A program made the position numbers and the translations under genes. Positions 1-11,656 of a stretch of 64,000 nt of DNA are shown here, in pieces; position 1 is the first letter of the stretch; every line of letters begins with the position of its first letter. The DNA is from Stenocarpella maydis (lineage: Eukaryota > Ascomycota > Sordariomycetes > Diaporthales > Diaporthaceae). Where the stretch lies: positions 506,150-570,149 of the forward strand of contig NQMI01000017.1 in the NCBI GenBank assembly GCA_002270565.1, in the 5' to 3' direction. Under the pieces are notes generated by a model. It did no database searches. It had not been told where the DNA came from and saw only the letters and a list, made by a program, of their open reading frames with translations.

Positions 1-2414
1 AGCCAGTGTTGGACGCTGCTGGGGGACATTGACCAGGCAGCAGACAAGGGCGAGATGATGGATGCCAGGGACCGAGGACGATGTGCCCGTGGTCAGGTTG
101 AGGATCAGGATACGGAGACGCGATGGCCGTCGTTGGAGGAGTGTCGTCCAAAAGAAAGGGCCGTCCGTGTGTTTTGGCCTGGGCTAAAACAAATTTGGTG
201 CTTTGCTGTACTTTACTGGTGTCGGTCCATCATGCGGTCTGGCAGTCCCGGTCGCAACGGTGAAAAGGGGCCACAGCGCAGACGGGGGGTTGGCAGTGGC
301 TCGTAGGGAGAGAGGCGTGTCAGAGGTTAGCAAGTCGCGGTGTGAAGGTTGTTGCGCTTTGTGGGTCTCCCTCAAGTTAACGTGCTCCCGACTGGGCCAA
401 TGCAAGCTCCTGCATGCAGCTACTGCGCTGGGTACTTAGGTCTTGCCGACATACTGTACTGGCGGGCTACTCTGTAACTCCATACTGGGCCACCGAGAAC
501 GTCTTGTACTGTACTGTGGTGGGTACAAAGCGGCCCAATGTGCATTGTGCACACCACCAGCCAGAGAGGTACCTCACGAGGGGTACCTTACTCCGTACTC
601 GGGCCCCTTCTGCAAGCACGCACTCTGTTGGGACACTGAAACTGCCCTGCCCAGGCAGGCTTCCTCATCATGTCTTAGTGTAGCACCTGAAGCGTAGATA
701 TATAAATCATGTATGCCATAACTACTGACGTTAGGTACAGTAATATAGGCCTCGCACAACACGAAGATGATAACTATGCATATACTATGTACCTCCTCCC
801 TCTGCAAGCCCACCCCTGCCGGGCAAGAGAGCTGAGGTCCCCTCCCCGCGCTAGAGAACTCTGGAACGGCCCCTAACAAGATCCAGCCAAGGGAAGGGCC
901 ACCTCAACAGCTTCCCTAACCCAGATCCCATGCTTTCCTGTGCAGCTGTTTTGGTCCGTCTTTTCATGAGTAAGGAAAAGGCAGTTTTCATTCTCGTCTC
1001 CGTCCTCTGTCTTCCTTATGCGTACATATTGTGCTGCTGTTTCTTCTCGTCCAGCTGCTACTACTCGGCCTCGCCCCTGAGCTTAAAACCAAATCTCCGC
1101 CACCCATGGGGACAGAGCGACAACCAACCAGGCATGTACACACTACGGATACACGGCCTGGACGAGGGGTCCCCTCCACTCTGGAACGCGCGAGAAGCAC
1201 CAGCGAACGAACGGAACCCCTGAGGATCTGCGTCGCGAACACAACACCTCGCATGCCTTATTAGTACCCCCATGCTAACACGCGCCCAAACCACCACACG
1301 TACCGCGGCAGACAAAATGCCAGAAGAGGTTACGGCTAAAAAAAAAAGTAAACAAGAAAATATGATACCGTGCCAAGGACTGCAGCACGCTCGGTGCTCG
1401 CGCGCTTGCATTCCATATTCGCCCTACGCATTCATCAGCAGACAAACGCACGACTCTAACAAGTAACAATAAGAATTGAGAACGAGTACTGTACAGAAAG
1501 CATGAACCTGACACCCTGCTCGCACGCACCCGCATGAAAATCATCTCCGATGGCGGGGACCGACAGACAACAAACAGCCCGCGCGGGAGCTGGGACCTGG
1601 GGGGCCCAGCTCCACCACGGGCCAAAGCTCCCCCCGGTCTTCCGGTACTGCCGTCGCGATGTGGCCTGCCGAAGCTGCACGTACAGGCGTGGTAGCTCAT
1701 ACACGCGGACGAAACTCTCCACTGAGTGATTCTGATGGATGCAGCCGCGTTCCCAGCGACGCCATGCTCCCCAGACGCCCGGGCGGCCGGTCGTGCAATA
1801 TAGACGACGGGCGAGGCTCTCTGGTCATAGCAATATTGTTCACGCTCAGCCGCTGAGTTCGGATGCCCGTATAGCTGGCTGATCATCTCTTGTTGTGAGG
1901 CCTGCTTGGCCCATCTCCTGCCACCTTGCCAACTACCAGGCACCGTCAAGATTTCCTCGGATCTGTACGGCGTGAGTGACCATGCCACCTGATTCTCTCT
2001 CTCTCACGGCCCCTGCACGCGGGAGGCGAATGTCGATGTGATCTTCAACAATGGGGGTGTCTTCAGAATGCCCCCCCCCCAAGCCAGAAAAGAGGGTGAA
2101 GGGACTGAGGCCAGTACAGACCATATGCTGCGAGTTATACTCACCCAGCCCGCTGAGGGCACAGGCAGGGGTTAATCAAGCCCAAAGAGCACAGAAATCA
2201 AGGGTAATTAGACCAGTAATGTATTCCCTAAAAAGGACTGAAATTTCACATGCCAGTAAGATTGAGGGTGCTGTTGAACGCCCAGATGATTGAACAGCCT
2301 TTCTCGACAGCCATCTAATTTACCCAGTGAACGCCGCACATTGTTGAACCCTTCTTTTTTTTAAGCCTAACCGACCGCACGAGCTGAAAGCACCACTGTC
2401 ACTAAAGTACACCC
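1..2414. other. intergenic, no gene recognised
   Basis: No family was recognised on either strand. The longest open frame (minus strand, about 1988 to 1275) lacks a good ATG start and any familiar motif. The stretch holds a TACTCCGTA word at 589-597 and a run of ten C at 2071-2080. The right end is the 3' flank of the phosphoglycerate dehydrogenase gene. A terminal or upstream part of a gene lying left of the window cannot be excluded. Confidence 0.5.
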
Positions 2415-3899
2415 TCAGAACAGGATGCGGGTCATGATCCTCGAGCTGAGCGAGTTCAGCTCATCCGAGATGTTCCTCAAGTCGCTCATCCGGACGTCAC
2501 TAATGTCCGCGATCATGTAGGCGATGTCACCCTTGCTGTCGCTCGTGGCCTTGTCGATGTTGTGCGGCATGAGGATGTCATAGCACTGCTTGAGGGCACC
2601 GGGGACGTTCCTATGGATGAAGATTACACGTGCGTGGTCGCTCTCGTCCAGGGTCAGCGAGCGCACCGTCACCTCGGGCAGGTTGACGGAGCCGACCGTC
2701 AGGCCCTGGTTGATGTACTTGACAAGGGCGTCGGCGACCTCGATGCCGATGGCCCGCTGGGCCTCCTCGGTGCTCCCGCCGATGTGCGGCGTGAGAATGA
2801 GGTTCTTGAGGCTGCGCAGGTCCTCGCTCCACGCGTTGAGGTCGTTGGTGAAGTAGTCGCCGTTGGCGGCCGGCTCGTTGGGGTAGACGTCGAGGGCGGC
2901 GCCGGCGATCTTGCCGCCGCGCATGGCGTTGATCAGGGCCGGGATGTCGACGACAGTGCCGCGTGACGCGTTGAGCAGGTACGCGCCGTCCTTCATCTTG
3001 TTCAGCTGCGCCATTGAGATCATGCCCTTGGTCTCGGGGGTGGCGGGCACGTGGCAGGTGACAAAGTCGGCCTCCTCAAGCAGGGCGTCCAGGGTGGGCA
3101 TCTGGCGGGCCGTGCCGAGCCCCATGATGGTGACGATATCGTAGTAGATTACGCTCATGCCCATGGCCTCGGCCAGCACAGAGAGTTGGGCCCCGATATG
3201 GCCGTAGCCGATGATGCCCAGCGTCTTGCCACGGATCTCCCAGCACTTGGAGCTGACCTTGTTCCAGGTGCCGCGGTGCAGCTCGCTGGAGCGATCGCCA
3301 AGCTGGCGGGCCAGCACGATGATCTCGCCGATGATGAGCTCGGCGACACTGCGCGAGTTGGCAAAGGGTGAGTTGAAGACGGCAATACCGTGCTTGGCTG
3401 CAAAGTCAAGGTCCACCTGGTTGGTGCCGATGCAGAAGCAACCAATGACGAGAAGGTTCTTGGCCACCTTCAGGACCTTCTCAGTCAACTTTGTCTTTGA
3501 ACGAATGCCGATGACATGGACGTCACTGCGACATATTAATCTCCGAGTGCTGCATCGACGAAAGCGGGGGGGGGGTCCTCCCAGCATGGCAACTCACCGG
3601 ATTTTCTCAATGAGTTGCTCCTCAGGAAGAGATGTCTTCAGGGCCTCGACCTGGTAGCCCTGCGACCTGAGGATGTCCTGGCCACTTTGGTTGACATTTT
3701 CCAGGAGCAGAATCTTGATGTCTGTTGTCTCAAAAGGCTTCAACTGCTTTGTGCCCGCTTGTGCTGAGGTTGAAGCGCCAAAGCTGTGTGGGAAACTGGA
3801 GGGGCCGTGGAAGGTGGCAGAGGGGGAGACACTGAGCTCATGATGAGAGCTTCTGGTTGCCGACCCACGGGCTGCGATGTCCTGAGCCTGAGGAACCAT
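2415..3899 (-). CDS. SER3: D-3-phosphoglycerate dehydrogenase (serine biosynthesis)
   Basis: Oxidises 3-phosphoglycerate with NAD+, the first step of cytosolic serine synthesis. Two exons, 3899-3598 and 3525-2415, are joined by a 72-nt intron (GTGAGT...CAG) and give 470 residues, close to yeast Ser3/Ser33 (469). The first 50 or so residues are a fungal-type variable extension. The substrate domain begins at KILLLENVN. The Rossmann loop GYGHIG is near residues 207-212, the catalytic histidine lies in LTPHIGGSTEEAQ, and an ACT-type regulatory domain fills the last 80 residues, ending at MTRILF. The family is typically inhibited by serine through this ACT domain. The start was chosen as the first in-frame ATG, in the context CAACATGG. 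The intron carries ten C on the sense strand. A TGACTCA word lies about 320 bases upstream. Confidence 0.95.
3526..3597 (-). other. intron with C10 tract in SER3 gene
   Basis: A 72-nt GT-AG intron. On the sense strand a run of ten C (genomic 3575-3566) begins 22 bases after the 5' splice site. The codon CGT (Arg) is split 2/1 across the junction, giving EKIR-DVHVIGIRSKT, which matches the family without gaps. Confidence 0.85.
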
Positions 3900-4218
3900 G
3901 TTGTAGTCAGTTTGCTTTGGTTTGGGGGATAGTCTTCGGGAACCGATGGGGTATTTTTGTCTGCAAGGCTCTGGTGGGGTGAAATGTCAACGGTAGGCAG
4001 GATGGTTACTGAAGCAGAAATTCTCAAACCGCGGGACAAGTAGTAGCTGTGCTAAAATAATGCAGCGAACTACGGAGCTTCACCTGACGCTATTATTACA
4101 ACAAGCATTTGCAAAAGACGGACTGCAGTTAGGAGGACTAGGTGCGGTTAAATACAGATTCCTTTGACAGACCACTTCGCAGCTTTGATGACTGTTCAGG
4201 AGAGCAAATGGTGGGGCC

Positions 4219-4225
4219 TGACTCA
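4219..4225. promoter_or_regulatory. candidate Gcn4/CPC1 site upstream of SER3
   Basis: Exact TGACTCA, the binding word of the bZIP regulator of general amino acid (cross-pathway) control, about 320 bases upstream of the SER3 start. By chance roughly eight TGASTCA words would be expected in 64 kb of random sequence, so position next to a serine gene is the argument, not the word alone. Confidence 0.4.
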
Positions 4226-4773
4226 GGCCACCTCGAGTCTGTAGCAACCCCACGTATGCTATGCCGTGACATGAAAAAATTCTCGACGACTTCGGAAGGT
4301 CTGTTCCCTCTCCACGCGGCTCTCAACAACCCCATGGAGAAGGACGTTGCCGCTCCTGGACGTCCATGGCAGATGGCAGCACGAGATGCCATCAAAGATA
4401 GATAGCGGCCTGCAGTGCACAACTGCAACATGCAGCCACGCACAAGATATCAAGCAGCATACCCAGATGGTGTGGGGTCCATAAACAAGCTCAGACAATA
4501 TACGGAGTACTACTAGGACGGACGCATGCAGTGGGACAAGCCTCGCGCAGCCTCACGGAGGCGTGCCCATGTCGATGATCCAAGCACCTTCCTTGAAGGG
4601 AACGAGGTGTATGCAGGTCTTGATATTTCATCATCGTGCGTGCCATCTGTGGTTGTCGTGAGGTGCTGGGAGCGCCCTATAAGAACGCGAGCCGCGCGAG
4701 TGTGCAGGAAGCAATATGCCAAAAATGTGATTAAAAACAGGCAGCCCTGAGCTCGGAACAGCGCCCCCATGTA

Positions 4774-4801
4774 AGTCCAAGTCCAAGTCCAAGTCCAAGT
4801 C
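4774..4801. repeat. short tandem repeat (AAGTCC)n
   Basis: About four and a half copies of the hexamer AAGTCC in the SER3/NAP1 intergenic region. Confidence 0.9.
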
Positions 4802-6052
4802 GAATCCCGGACCGGATGCATACTGTGCTCGATGTCAACACAGGACACCGTACAACCTCGGCCTTCCGCACAGCCGCCCGTCCCTGCATCAACTATCTAC
4901 CTATGTACTCCGTACAGCAGTAACTCGACCTGATGAAAAGATGGCGCAGTGCTTCCCCTGGAACCGACAATGGAAGTCCGGCTTCCAGTGGATCGGATGC
5001 AGGGCCCCGTGCATTCTGCTAGGGAGAAAGGGCCCACGATTTTTTGGGTGTGAAGTCAAACTTCTCCGGAAGACCTTGGCAAATGGCCCAGGTCAAGTCA
5101 GTACCAAGCGTCAGCCGCCGATGTCGAACCCCGTGCATGCTGGTAGAGAAAAATAAGGCGAACCGCCGGTTTGCCGTAACCCCAGTGAGAAGCAATCAGG
5201 GTATAGGAATGTGTCTTGCTTCACGGAAACACAGAGTGCTGTCCGAGGGACGCCATCCACCCGCCTACCTGGCATAATTGGACTTTGCTCCGGCTCTATG
5301 AGTAGCAAGCGGTTGACAAATCGACATGTGTTGGCTGCTTGTAGCAGTAGCTGGTCCGGGGCTACGGAGCATAAAATCGGGAGCATGATGTGAGACGCCC
5401 GGTAATACGACGGTTCCAGGATGCGGCACCTACTAGATCCAGTGGGGTATACTTACCGCGGGGCCTGAGCCGAATGACGATGAACAGAACCATTGGTGCA
5501 GATTGGATGGACAACCGTGCGATGGAGATTGGGACGTGTGAGCAGAGCAGATGTGTGTGTGTCCTGGCGTGAACAACAATATAGAGGAGAAATGAGTTAC
5601 GATAAAGTTATTGGTGGCGATAATGATGGCGATAGGCGAATGGGGAAAGGAAAAGGGCCGGATGCCCGGGCTAGACTTTTCAGGCTCGACAAGGCTGGTG
5701 GACTGGGCGGGTGGATGGATGGATGGACAAACGGAAGAACGAAGGAAAAGAAAAGAAAAAAACACACGGACAAACGAACGAAGGCAAGCTGGGCAAGGCA
5801 CGGCAAGCAAACTTCTGCTCGCCAACAAAAACGTGTTCAACGAGCCCGCCCAACGATTAGAGCGGGGTGGAGCGCCTTCCCTCTCCAAAATTTGCAATCA
5901 ACCATCTTATCCCTCCCTCCCTCCCTCGCGCCTACGTTATCACCGCTCTTCTCCTTCTCCCATATTCTCCCACTGCCATCACCACCAGTCGACCCTGTCT
6001 CGCACACGGAGATACCCATCCCTCCGTTTCCCAGATCACAACAACTTCCAAA

Positions 6053-7701
6053 ATGGCTGAGCCCATCAAGAACAAGCGGCCTGAAATCGCCGTGGCCCCG
6101 TAAGTTGCACCACCACTTGACAAAAGCCCAAGCCGTTCCCAAAGCCGCCCCAGTCCCACTTGCCACTGGCGCTTTGCCTGCTCTCCCCGCGTCCCCATCA
6201 ACACGCCCAACAGCCGCAGAAGGGGTGAAAGAAAGAGAAGAAGAAGGGGGGGAAAGAAAGAAGAAAAAACCACGACCACCACCAGCTCTCTCGGTTACGC
6301 CGCTGACCAGACAATCTCAATTTTGCAGTACACCCCAGAACACCCCCGCCAACAATGCTCCCATCTCATCGCACGCCCAGCAACCCGGCGTTGATAGTAT
6401 CAAGGAGGGTTAGTACCCCGCGCTCCGCTCACTCGTGAAACCCTGCTCCGCCATCATGACCCAGAATGCTGATATCAACACCACAACAGAGGACCTGGAT
6501 CGTGCCGCGGCTGCCTCTATCTTCGCGCAGAACCCAAAGCTCGTCCAGATGATCCAAGGTCGCCTCGGCAGTCTCGTCGGCCGCTCATCCGGTTACATCG
6601 AGTCCTTACCCACCCAGGTCAAGAAGCGCGTCGCCGGCCTCAAGGGCATCCAGAAGGAGCACTCCAAGCTCGAGGCCGAGTTCCAGGAGGAGGTCCTCCA
6701 GCTGGAGAAGAAGTACTTCGCCAAGTTCACCCCGCTGTACGAGAAGCGTGCCGCCGTCGTCAACGGCACCACTGAGCCCACGGAGCAGGAGATCGCCGCC
6801 GGTGAGGAGGACGACGAGGAGGATGACGAAGAGACCACCGCTGCTGCTGACAAGGCCGAGAAGCCCGCCGAGTCCAACGACGCCGTCAAGGGTATCCCCG
6901 AGTTTTGGCTATCGGCCATGAAGAACCAGATCTCCCTCGCCGAGATGATCACCGACCGCGACGAGGGTGCCCTGAAGCATCTGACAGACATCCGCATGGA
7001 GTACCTGGACAAGCCTGGCTTCCGCCTGATCTTCGAGTTTGACGAGAACGAGTACTTCACAAACAAGACCATCACCAAGACTTACTTCTACCAGAACGAG
7101 TCCGGCTACGGTGGCGACTTCATCTACGACCACGCCGAGGGCGACAAGATCAACTGGAAGGAGGGTAAGGACCTCACGGTCAGGGTCGAGCAAAAGAAGC
7201 AGCGCAACAAGAGTAAGTCTCCGCCTGCAGTCCCGGCATGCTGGACCTGAGGAGCTGACCAGGCCGTTACAGACACAAAACAGACCCGCATCGTCAAGAA
7301 GACCGTCCCCACCGAGTCATTCTTCAACTTCTTCTCGCCACCTAACGCACCGAGCGAGGAGGACGACGACGCCGCCTCCGACATTGAAGAGCGCCTCGAG
7401 CTCGACTACCAGCTCGGTGAGGACATCAAGGAGAAGCTGATCCCCCGCGCCATCGACTGGTTCACCGGCGAGGCCCTTGCCTTCGAGGAGATGGACGAGG
7501 AAGACTTTGACGAGGAGGAGTTCGAGGATGACGACGATGAGGATGACCTGAGCGAGGACCGTGACGAGGATGATGAGTCCGATGAGGACGACGTAAGTCC
7601 CTTGAGCACCATATTGATGCATTTCAACCACACGCTAACACGGCTCTCAGGATGACGGGTCAAAGCCCAAACAGGAGGCTGCGGAGTGCAAGCAGAGCTA
7701 A
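6053..7701 (+). CDS. NAP1: nucleosome assembly protein Nap1
   Basis: Histone H2A-H2B chaperone of cytosol and nucleus. Five exons, 6053-6099, 6329-6408, 6490-7212, 7273-7592 and 7651-7701, give 406 residues. The start [10 protein letters not shown] is in the context AAAATGG. The NAP domain runs from about residue 50 to 340, with a long dimerisation helix ([18 protein letters not shown]) and the conserved core FWLSAMKN and [16 protein letters not shown]. Two acidic stretches flank it, an internal Asp/Glu loop and an Asp/Glu-rich tail. The protein ends in CKQS, a farnesylation CaaX box also found on other Nap1 proteins. This confirms the 51-nt last exon. The upstream leader is strongly CT-rich. 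Confidence 0.96.
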
Positions 7702-8833
7702 GCGCCTTGACGTACGTGTATTGCTTAGGATCCGCTTCGCATTCTTGGATTTCGCATCACCTCTACTCGAGGTCCAGTCGGTGGAAGCTCGTCCGGTCGA
7801 CGAAATGTCTCTACGGCAGTTTTTCCTGGTCCCACTCGGGTCTCCGGCGACACATGCAGTTTCCTTGCTGATCACTACGGTTTTGCCTATCGGTTATGCC
7901 TCTAGACCATAATTTGCAAAGGGGATGGGCTCGGTGACTTCCTGTGTGTCCATGCGCTAAAGGAAAGGGAAGGGAGGAGGCGAGCTCAGAGGAGGACGCT
8001 GATGTGGAAAATTTTATATTCTGATCGCTTTGAGGTTGAGGAGGATGCCGGGCTCGTTTTTATTTTGGCTTGTTCGGGTGCCCAATATGATCTTCACCAG
8101 CATACACCGGCCGCATTACGGGTAGACAAGTGTCCCCAGGCGGCGCTTTTCGGGGGCAAGGCGTTGACAGAGTATGTTGTCAGTTAGTCGACCGCTCATG
8201 CCGGAAACAAGTCATCAATTGGAACATAGCATCCTTTGCAAGTCTTGTTAATGATGTCAGGGGCGGTTTTGAAAGTCTTGAATTCTGGGCATTACCTTGT
8301 CCTCGGCAGCCACGCATTATTCAGCTTAATCGGTCCGATGCGTGAACAGTTTGGACCATTTCCAGCCTCGTACGTAGTGTTTAGGCTTAGAAACTAGGTG
8401 GAGCACCTCTGGTGCGGGTTCAACGAGGTCAACTGTCGGGGGTGCCTGTGCCCTGAGTCGCTGCCCCATCAACGTCTCGGAGCTTTGAATTCGTTGAGAA
8501 ACTGAAGTCGGGGTAAGCAATGGGACCGCCATATACCCTTACCCTTGGGGATTTGACCTACTGCACCCTCCCCCCCCCCTTTTCTGCCATTCAAATTCCT
8601 CTCTTGAAAATTTCCACGGCACATTCTATAAGATATCATTTTGCAACAAACCGAACTCGTTTCCTAGTCCGTTAACAGAAAGTGCCTTCTCAGCACACCG
8701 GGCAGGGCTTTTCAAATTCTAATCTTCGTATGAGAGTAGCCCACTCTAGAGGACATAATTTTACGCTTTAAAATTCCATCTGGAGCCCTCACAATACACG
8801 CCTAACTGGGTACCCCCCCGGGGAGACAAAATC
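7702..8833. other. intergenic region NAP1 - FAP7
   Basis: 3' flank of NAP1 and upstream region of FAP7. A pyrimidine-rich stretch with a run of ten C lies near 8570-8579. No gene was recognised. Confidence 0.6.
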
Positions 8834-9567
8834 ATGGCGAGGTCGCTCCCAAACATCATCGTCACCGGCACGCCCGGCACGGGCAAGACAACGCACTGCG
8901 AGGTTCTGACCGAGAAGACGGGCCTGAAACACCTGAGCGTGAACCAGGTGGTCAAGGAGAGGGAGTGCCACGAGGGCTGGGACGACGAGTACCAGAGCTG
9001 GATCGTGGATGAGGACAAGGTGGGCGCTCCTGGGGGGTGGTCATGCCGCAGGATCTCGCTGACGGCAATTTTTCTTTGTTGTAGCTTCTGGATGCCATCG
9101 AGGAGGAGTGCAAGGCCGGCGGGTGCATAATCGACTGGCACGCATGTGACCTGTTCCCCAAGAGCTGGATCGACCTGGTTGTCGTGCTGAGGGTGGACTC
9201 GGCGGTGCATTACGACCGGCTGAAGGCGAGGTGAGCCTGGACACTTGGGTCTGATGCAGCCCCGGCGCAGGTCGTCCCCTACTGTGAGCTGCATGAGCTC
9301 GATGGCCGGGAAAGGGGGCAGGGTGAACCGTTCACTTTTGGGCAAGGCGCTAACTCGCACTCTAGGAATTATCCAGAGGCCAAGCTCCAGGAAAACATAG
9401 ACTCGGAGATCATGGAGGTGCTCACTCAGGAGGCGCGGGAGTCGTACGACGAGGAGATCGTCGTGGAGCTCCAGAGCAACACGCCCGAGGAGATGGAGAC
9501 TAACATAGAGCGCGTCGAGGCGTGGCTGAAGCAGTGGAAGGAGGACAACGCGGGCCGGCGAGGATGA
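8834..9567 (+). CDS. FAP7: Fap7 / adenylate kinase 6 (hCINAP) family NTPase
   Basis: Small nuclear adenylate kinase/ATPase that works with uS11 in late 40S subunit maturation. Three exons, 8834-9019, 9085-9230 and 9366-9567, give 177 residues, the normal family length. The Walker A loop GTPGTGKTT lies at residues 11-19. NMP-binding features follow (VNQVVKE, then CIIDWHACDLFP, a variant of the usual DYHGCD/FP motif), with LRVDSAVHYDRLKAR and the lid-type helix ENIDSEIMEVL after that. All junctions fall in conserved segments. The ATG at 8834 is the only start that leaves room for the P-loop. Confidence 0.95.
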
Positions 9568-10083
9568 GCCAGCCGTTGGCGCAGCGGACGTTTGAGCTTG
9601 AGTGGAAATTTGACGATGAGTGGCGAGTTACAGATGCAATGATACCCATGAAGAATGTGGCGACCAAAAGTGGTTTTTGTTTTATTTTACTCTATCGTAT
9701 TCACATTATGGCAGGCCCGAGGGTTTTGCATGCTTGCCAACTAAGGAGGAAATAGGAGAGAAAGAAAACCCAGCCATTACCATTCAGGGATTATATAAAC
9801 TAACTCATTCATTAATCTCTGCGTCTATCTCATTTCATACTGCGTCCCTTCCCGTAGACGATATGCAATTAAGCAGAAAATATGTTCCACCCATTAGCCC
9901 CCGACCCAGCCAGCGGGTTGACTCAATCGGCGAGGGCCAATTACACGCCCATTGATACATAAACGGAAAGCTGTGGGTAGAGTAGATGCTGCCCCGTCAC
10001 AACACCACTGTGGTCTCTTATTCCTGTGCAACATTTAACCAACCTATTCCACTCTTACCCAGAATCCAATAACAAATAGCATC
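9568..10083. other. intergenic region FAP7 - HAM1
   Basis: FAP7 3' flank and HAM1 upstream region. A TGACTCA word at 9919-9925 lies about 160 bases before HAM1. There is no obvious reason for amino acid control of that gene, so it may be chance. No gene was seen. Confidence 0.6.
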
Positions 10084-11003
10084 ATGACCGGCGAGAAACC
10101 GACGTCCGCAACCCACGTGGTGAACTTCATCACGGGCAACAAGAACAAGCTGGGCGAGGTCAAGGCCATCCTGGAGCCCACGATCGAGGTCCGGAGCCAG
10201 GCGCTGGACCTGATCGAGGTGCAGGGGACGCTCGAGGAGGTCACGATAGCAAAGTGCAAGAGCGCCGCAGAACAGGTCCGGCCCCCAATCGCCCTCGCTT
10301 CTTGATGAGACATCACGTTTTCTCCTCCTCCTCAGACCCTCACTAACGCAAATATACACCCCCATCCAGGTCGGCGGCCCAGTACTGGTCGAAGATACCT
10401 GCCTCTGCTTCGACGCCCTGAAGGGCCTGCCGGGACCATACATGTAAGTGCCATCACACGAGAATCGCACAAGTCTTTGTGAGACGTCGCCCCCCCCCCC
10501 CCCNNNNNCCCGAGCCCTTTCGAAGCATGAGATAATGTTCCAACCCGGTTGACCAAACCCCGCCCCGTTTCCCGCCGCGCAGCAAGTGGTTCATGAAGGA
10601 TCTGGGTCACGACGGCCTCAACAACCTCCTCGCCGCCTACGAGGACAAGGGCGCCAAGGCCGTCTGCACCTTTGGCTTCTCGCAGGGCCCCGGCCACGAG
10701 CCCGTACTGTTCCAGGGCGTGACACAGGGCAGGATCGTGCCTGCGCGCGGGCCCGCCAACTTCGGGTGGGACCCCATCTTTGAGTACGAGGGGCAAACGT
10801 GAGTGTGTTCGAGAATTAACCTGGGGGAGGAGGTGGGCGGGCGGCATGTCGTCGTCTGGGGAGATTATTTCGGACCGCTGACACTTGCTCCAAAACAAAA
10901 AAGATATGCCGAGATGGACAAGGCCGAGAAGAACAAGATTTCGCACCGCGGCCGCGCCCTGGAGAAGCTGCAGGCTTGGTTTGCTGAGCAGGTCTCTGCG
11001 TGA
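10084..11003 (+). CDS. HAM1: inosine triphosphate pyrophosphatase (ITPase, Ham1)
   Basis: Hydrolyses ITP, dITP and XTP to monophosphates and keeps non-canonical purines out of nucleic acids. Four exons, 10084-10275, 10370-10443, 10583-10798 and 10904-11003, give 193 residues, the usual length. Motifs are [12 protein letters not shown] at the N-terminus, [19 protein letters not shown] in the middle, then [11 protein letters not shown] and the C-terminal [12 protein letters not shown]. The first intron begins GTCCGG, a poor donor, but the protein join [14 protein letters not shown] is clean. The second intron contains fourteen C followed by five undetermined bases (10504-10508), so its true length is unknown. 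The coding sequence is unaffected. Confidence 0.95.
10490..10508 (+). other. C14 homopolymer and undetermined bases in HAM1 intron 2
   Basis: Fourteen C followed by five N and more C inside intron 10444-10582. This is best read as a sequencing or assembly break at a homopolymer; the real tract may be longer. Confidence 0.9.
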
Positions 11004-11656
11004 AGACTGGACGGCGGTCATCTTGTATCTTAGCCCGGGATGGAGACACATCTTCACCGAGGCCCAGAGAGGATCAGCGCAAGACGCGCGAACGGATGCC
11101 GTTGCAGCTACTCCACTCCGGAGCGATGGTTCACGCATGGGGAGTCACGGAAGACCAAGCCGCTGAGGCACTGGAGCTGGCGGTACTAAGAGTGAGATTA
11201 GTGCACGGCGGGCAGGTCATGATATGAACTCACAAGAGCATGTGCCCTGAGACAAACTATATAACCATTGAATATGCATGAGAAAATGCACCCCACATAG
11301 ACGGATCCATCCATGCAATGAAGCATGCAGATGCTCTAGATGAATGAGAGTCTACAATAAACACAAACGCCAACGCTGTGTGCTACAACAAGCCAGGTTC
11401 TCCCCATCCGCTTTGGGGGAAAACAAAACGATAGGTACTCCCAGGGCTCGTGCTCAGCTACAACCTCTCCGTCACCAAGAAATCTCAAACCGTCCGAACT
11501 TCTCTACTTCCTCTGTTTATTCGCTCAAACCACCGGCTCCAGCCTGGTGCCGCCGTCAGCTCTAAGCTCCATCGTGGGCGGCCCCGTCGACAATCAGGGA
11601 TGCGCCGCCTTCTCCCCGACGACAGCATCGGTGGGAGGCCTCAGCCTATATCAAGA
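11004..11656. other. convergent intergenic region HAM1 / ZUP1
   Basis: Shared 3' region of two converging genes. No gene or repeat was recognised. Confidence 0.6.

Larger units (their letters stand above)
3900..6052. other. divergent intergenic region SER3 / NAP1
   Basis: Shared upstream region of two divergent genes. It holds a TGACTCA at 4219-4225, TACTCCGTA-type words at 4501 (inverted) and 4906, a short AAGTCC tandem at 4774-4801, and a pyrimidine-rich stretch at about 5905-5990 just before NAP1 that fits a transcription start zone. No gene was recognised. Confidence 0.6.

Noticed and set aside
1275..1988. 237-codon open frame on the minus strand
   Set aside because: It begins at GTG, has Arg/Ser/Cys-rich chance-like composition and no recognisable motif or splice context.
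5493..6413. 306-codon open frame overlapping the start of NAP1
   Set aside because: It crosses the NAP1 leader, first exon and intron. Only the short stretch that coincides with NAP1 exon 2 looks like protein.
8761..9360. 199-codon open frame antisense to FAP7
   Set aside because: It is a mirror of FAP7 coding sequence; the plus strand encodes a clear kinase.
9919..9925. TGACTCA before HAM1 as a CPC1 site
   Set aside because: There is no metabolic reason, and this word is expected several times by chance. Similar words lie in a FUR1 splice donor (22952) and in WAPL coding sequence (20619).
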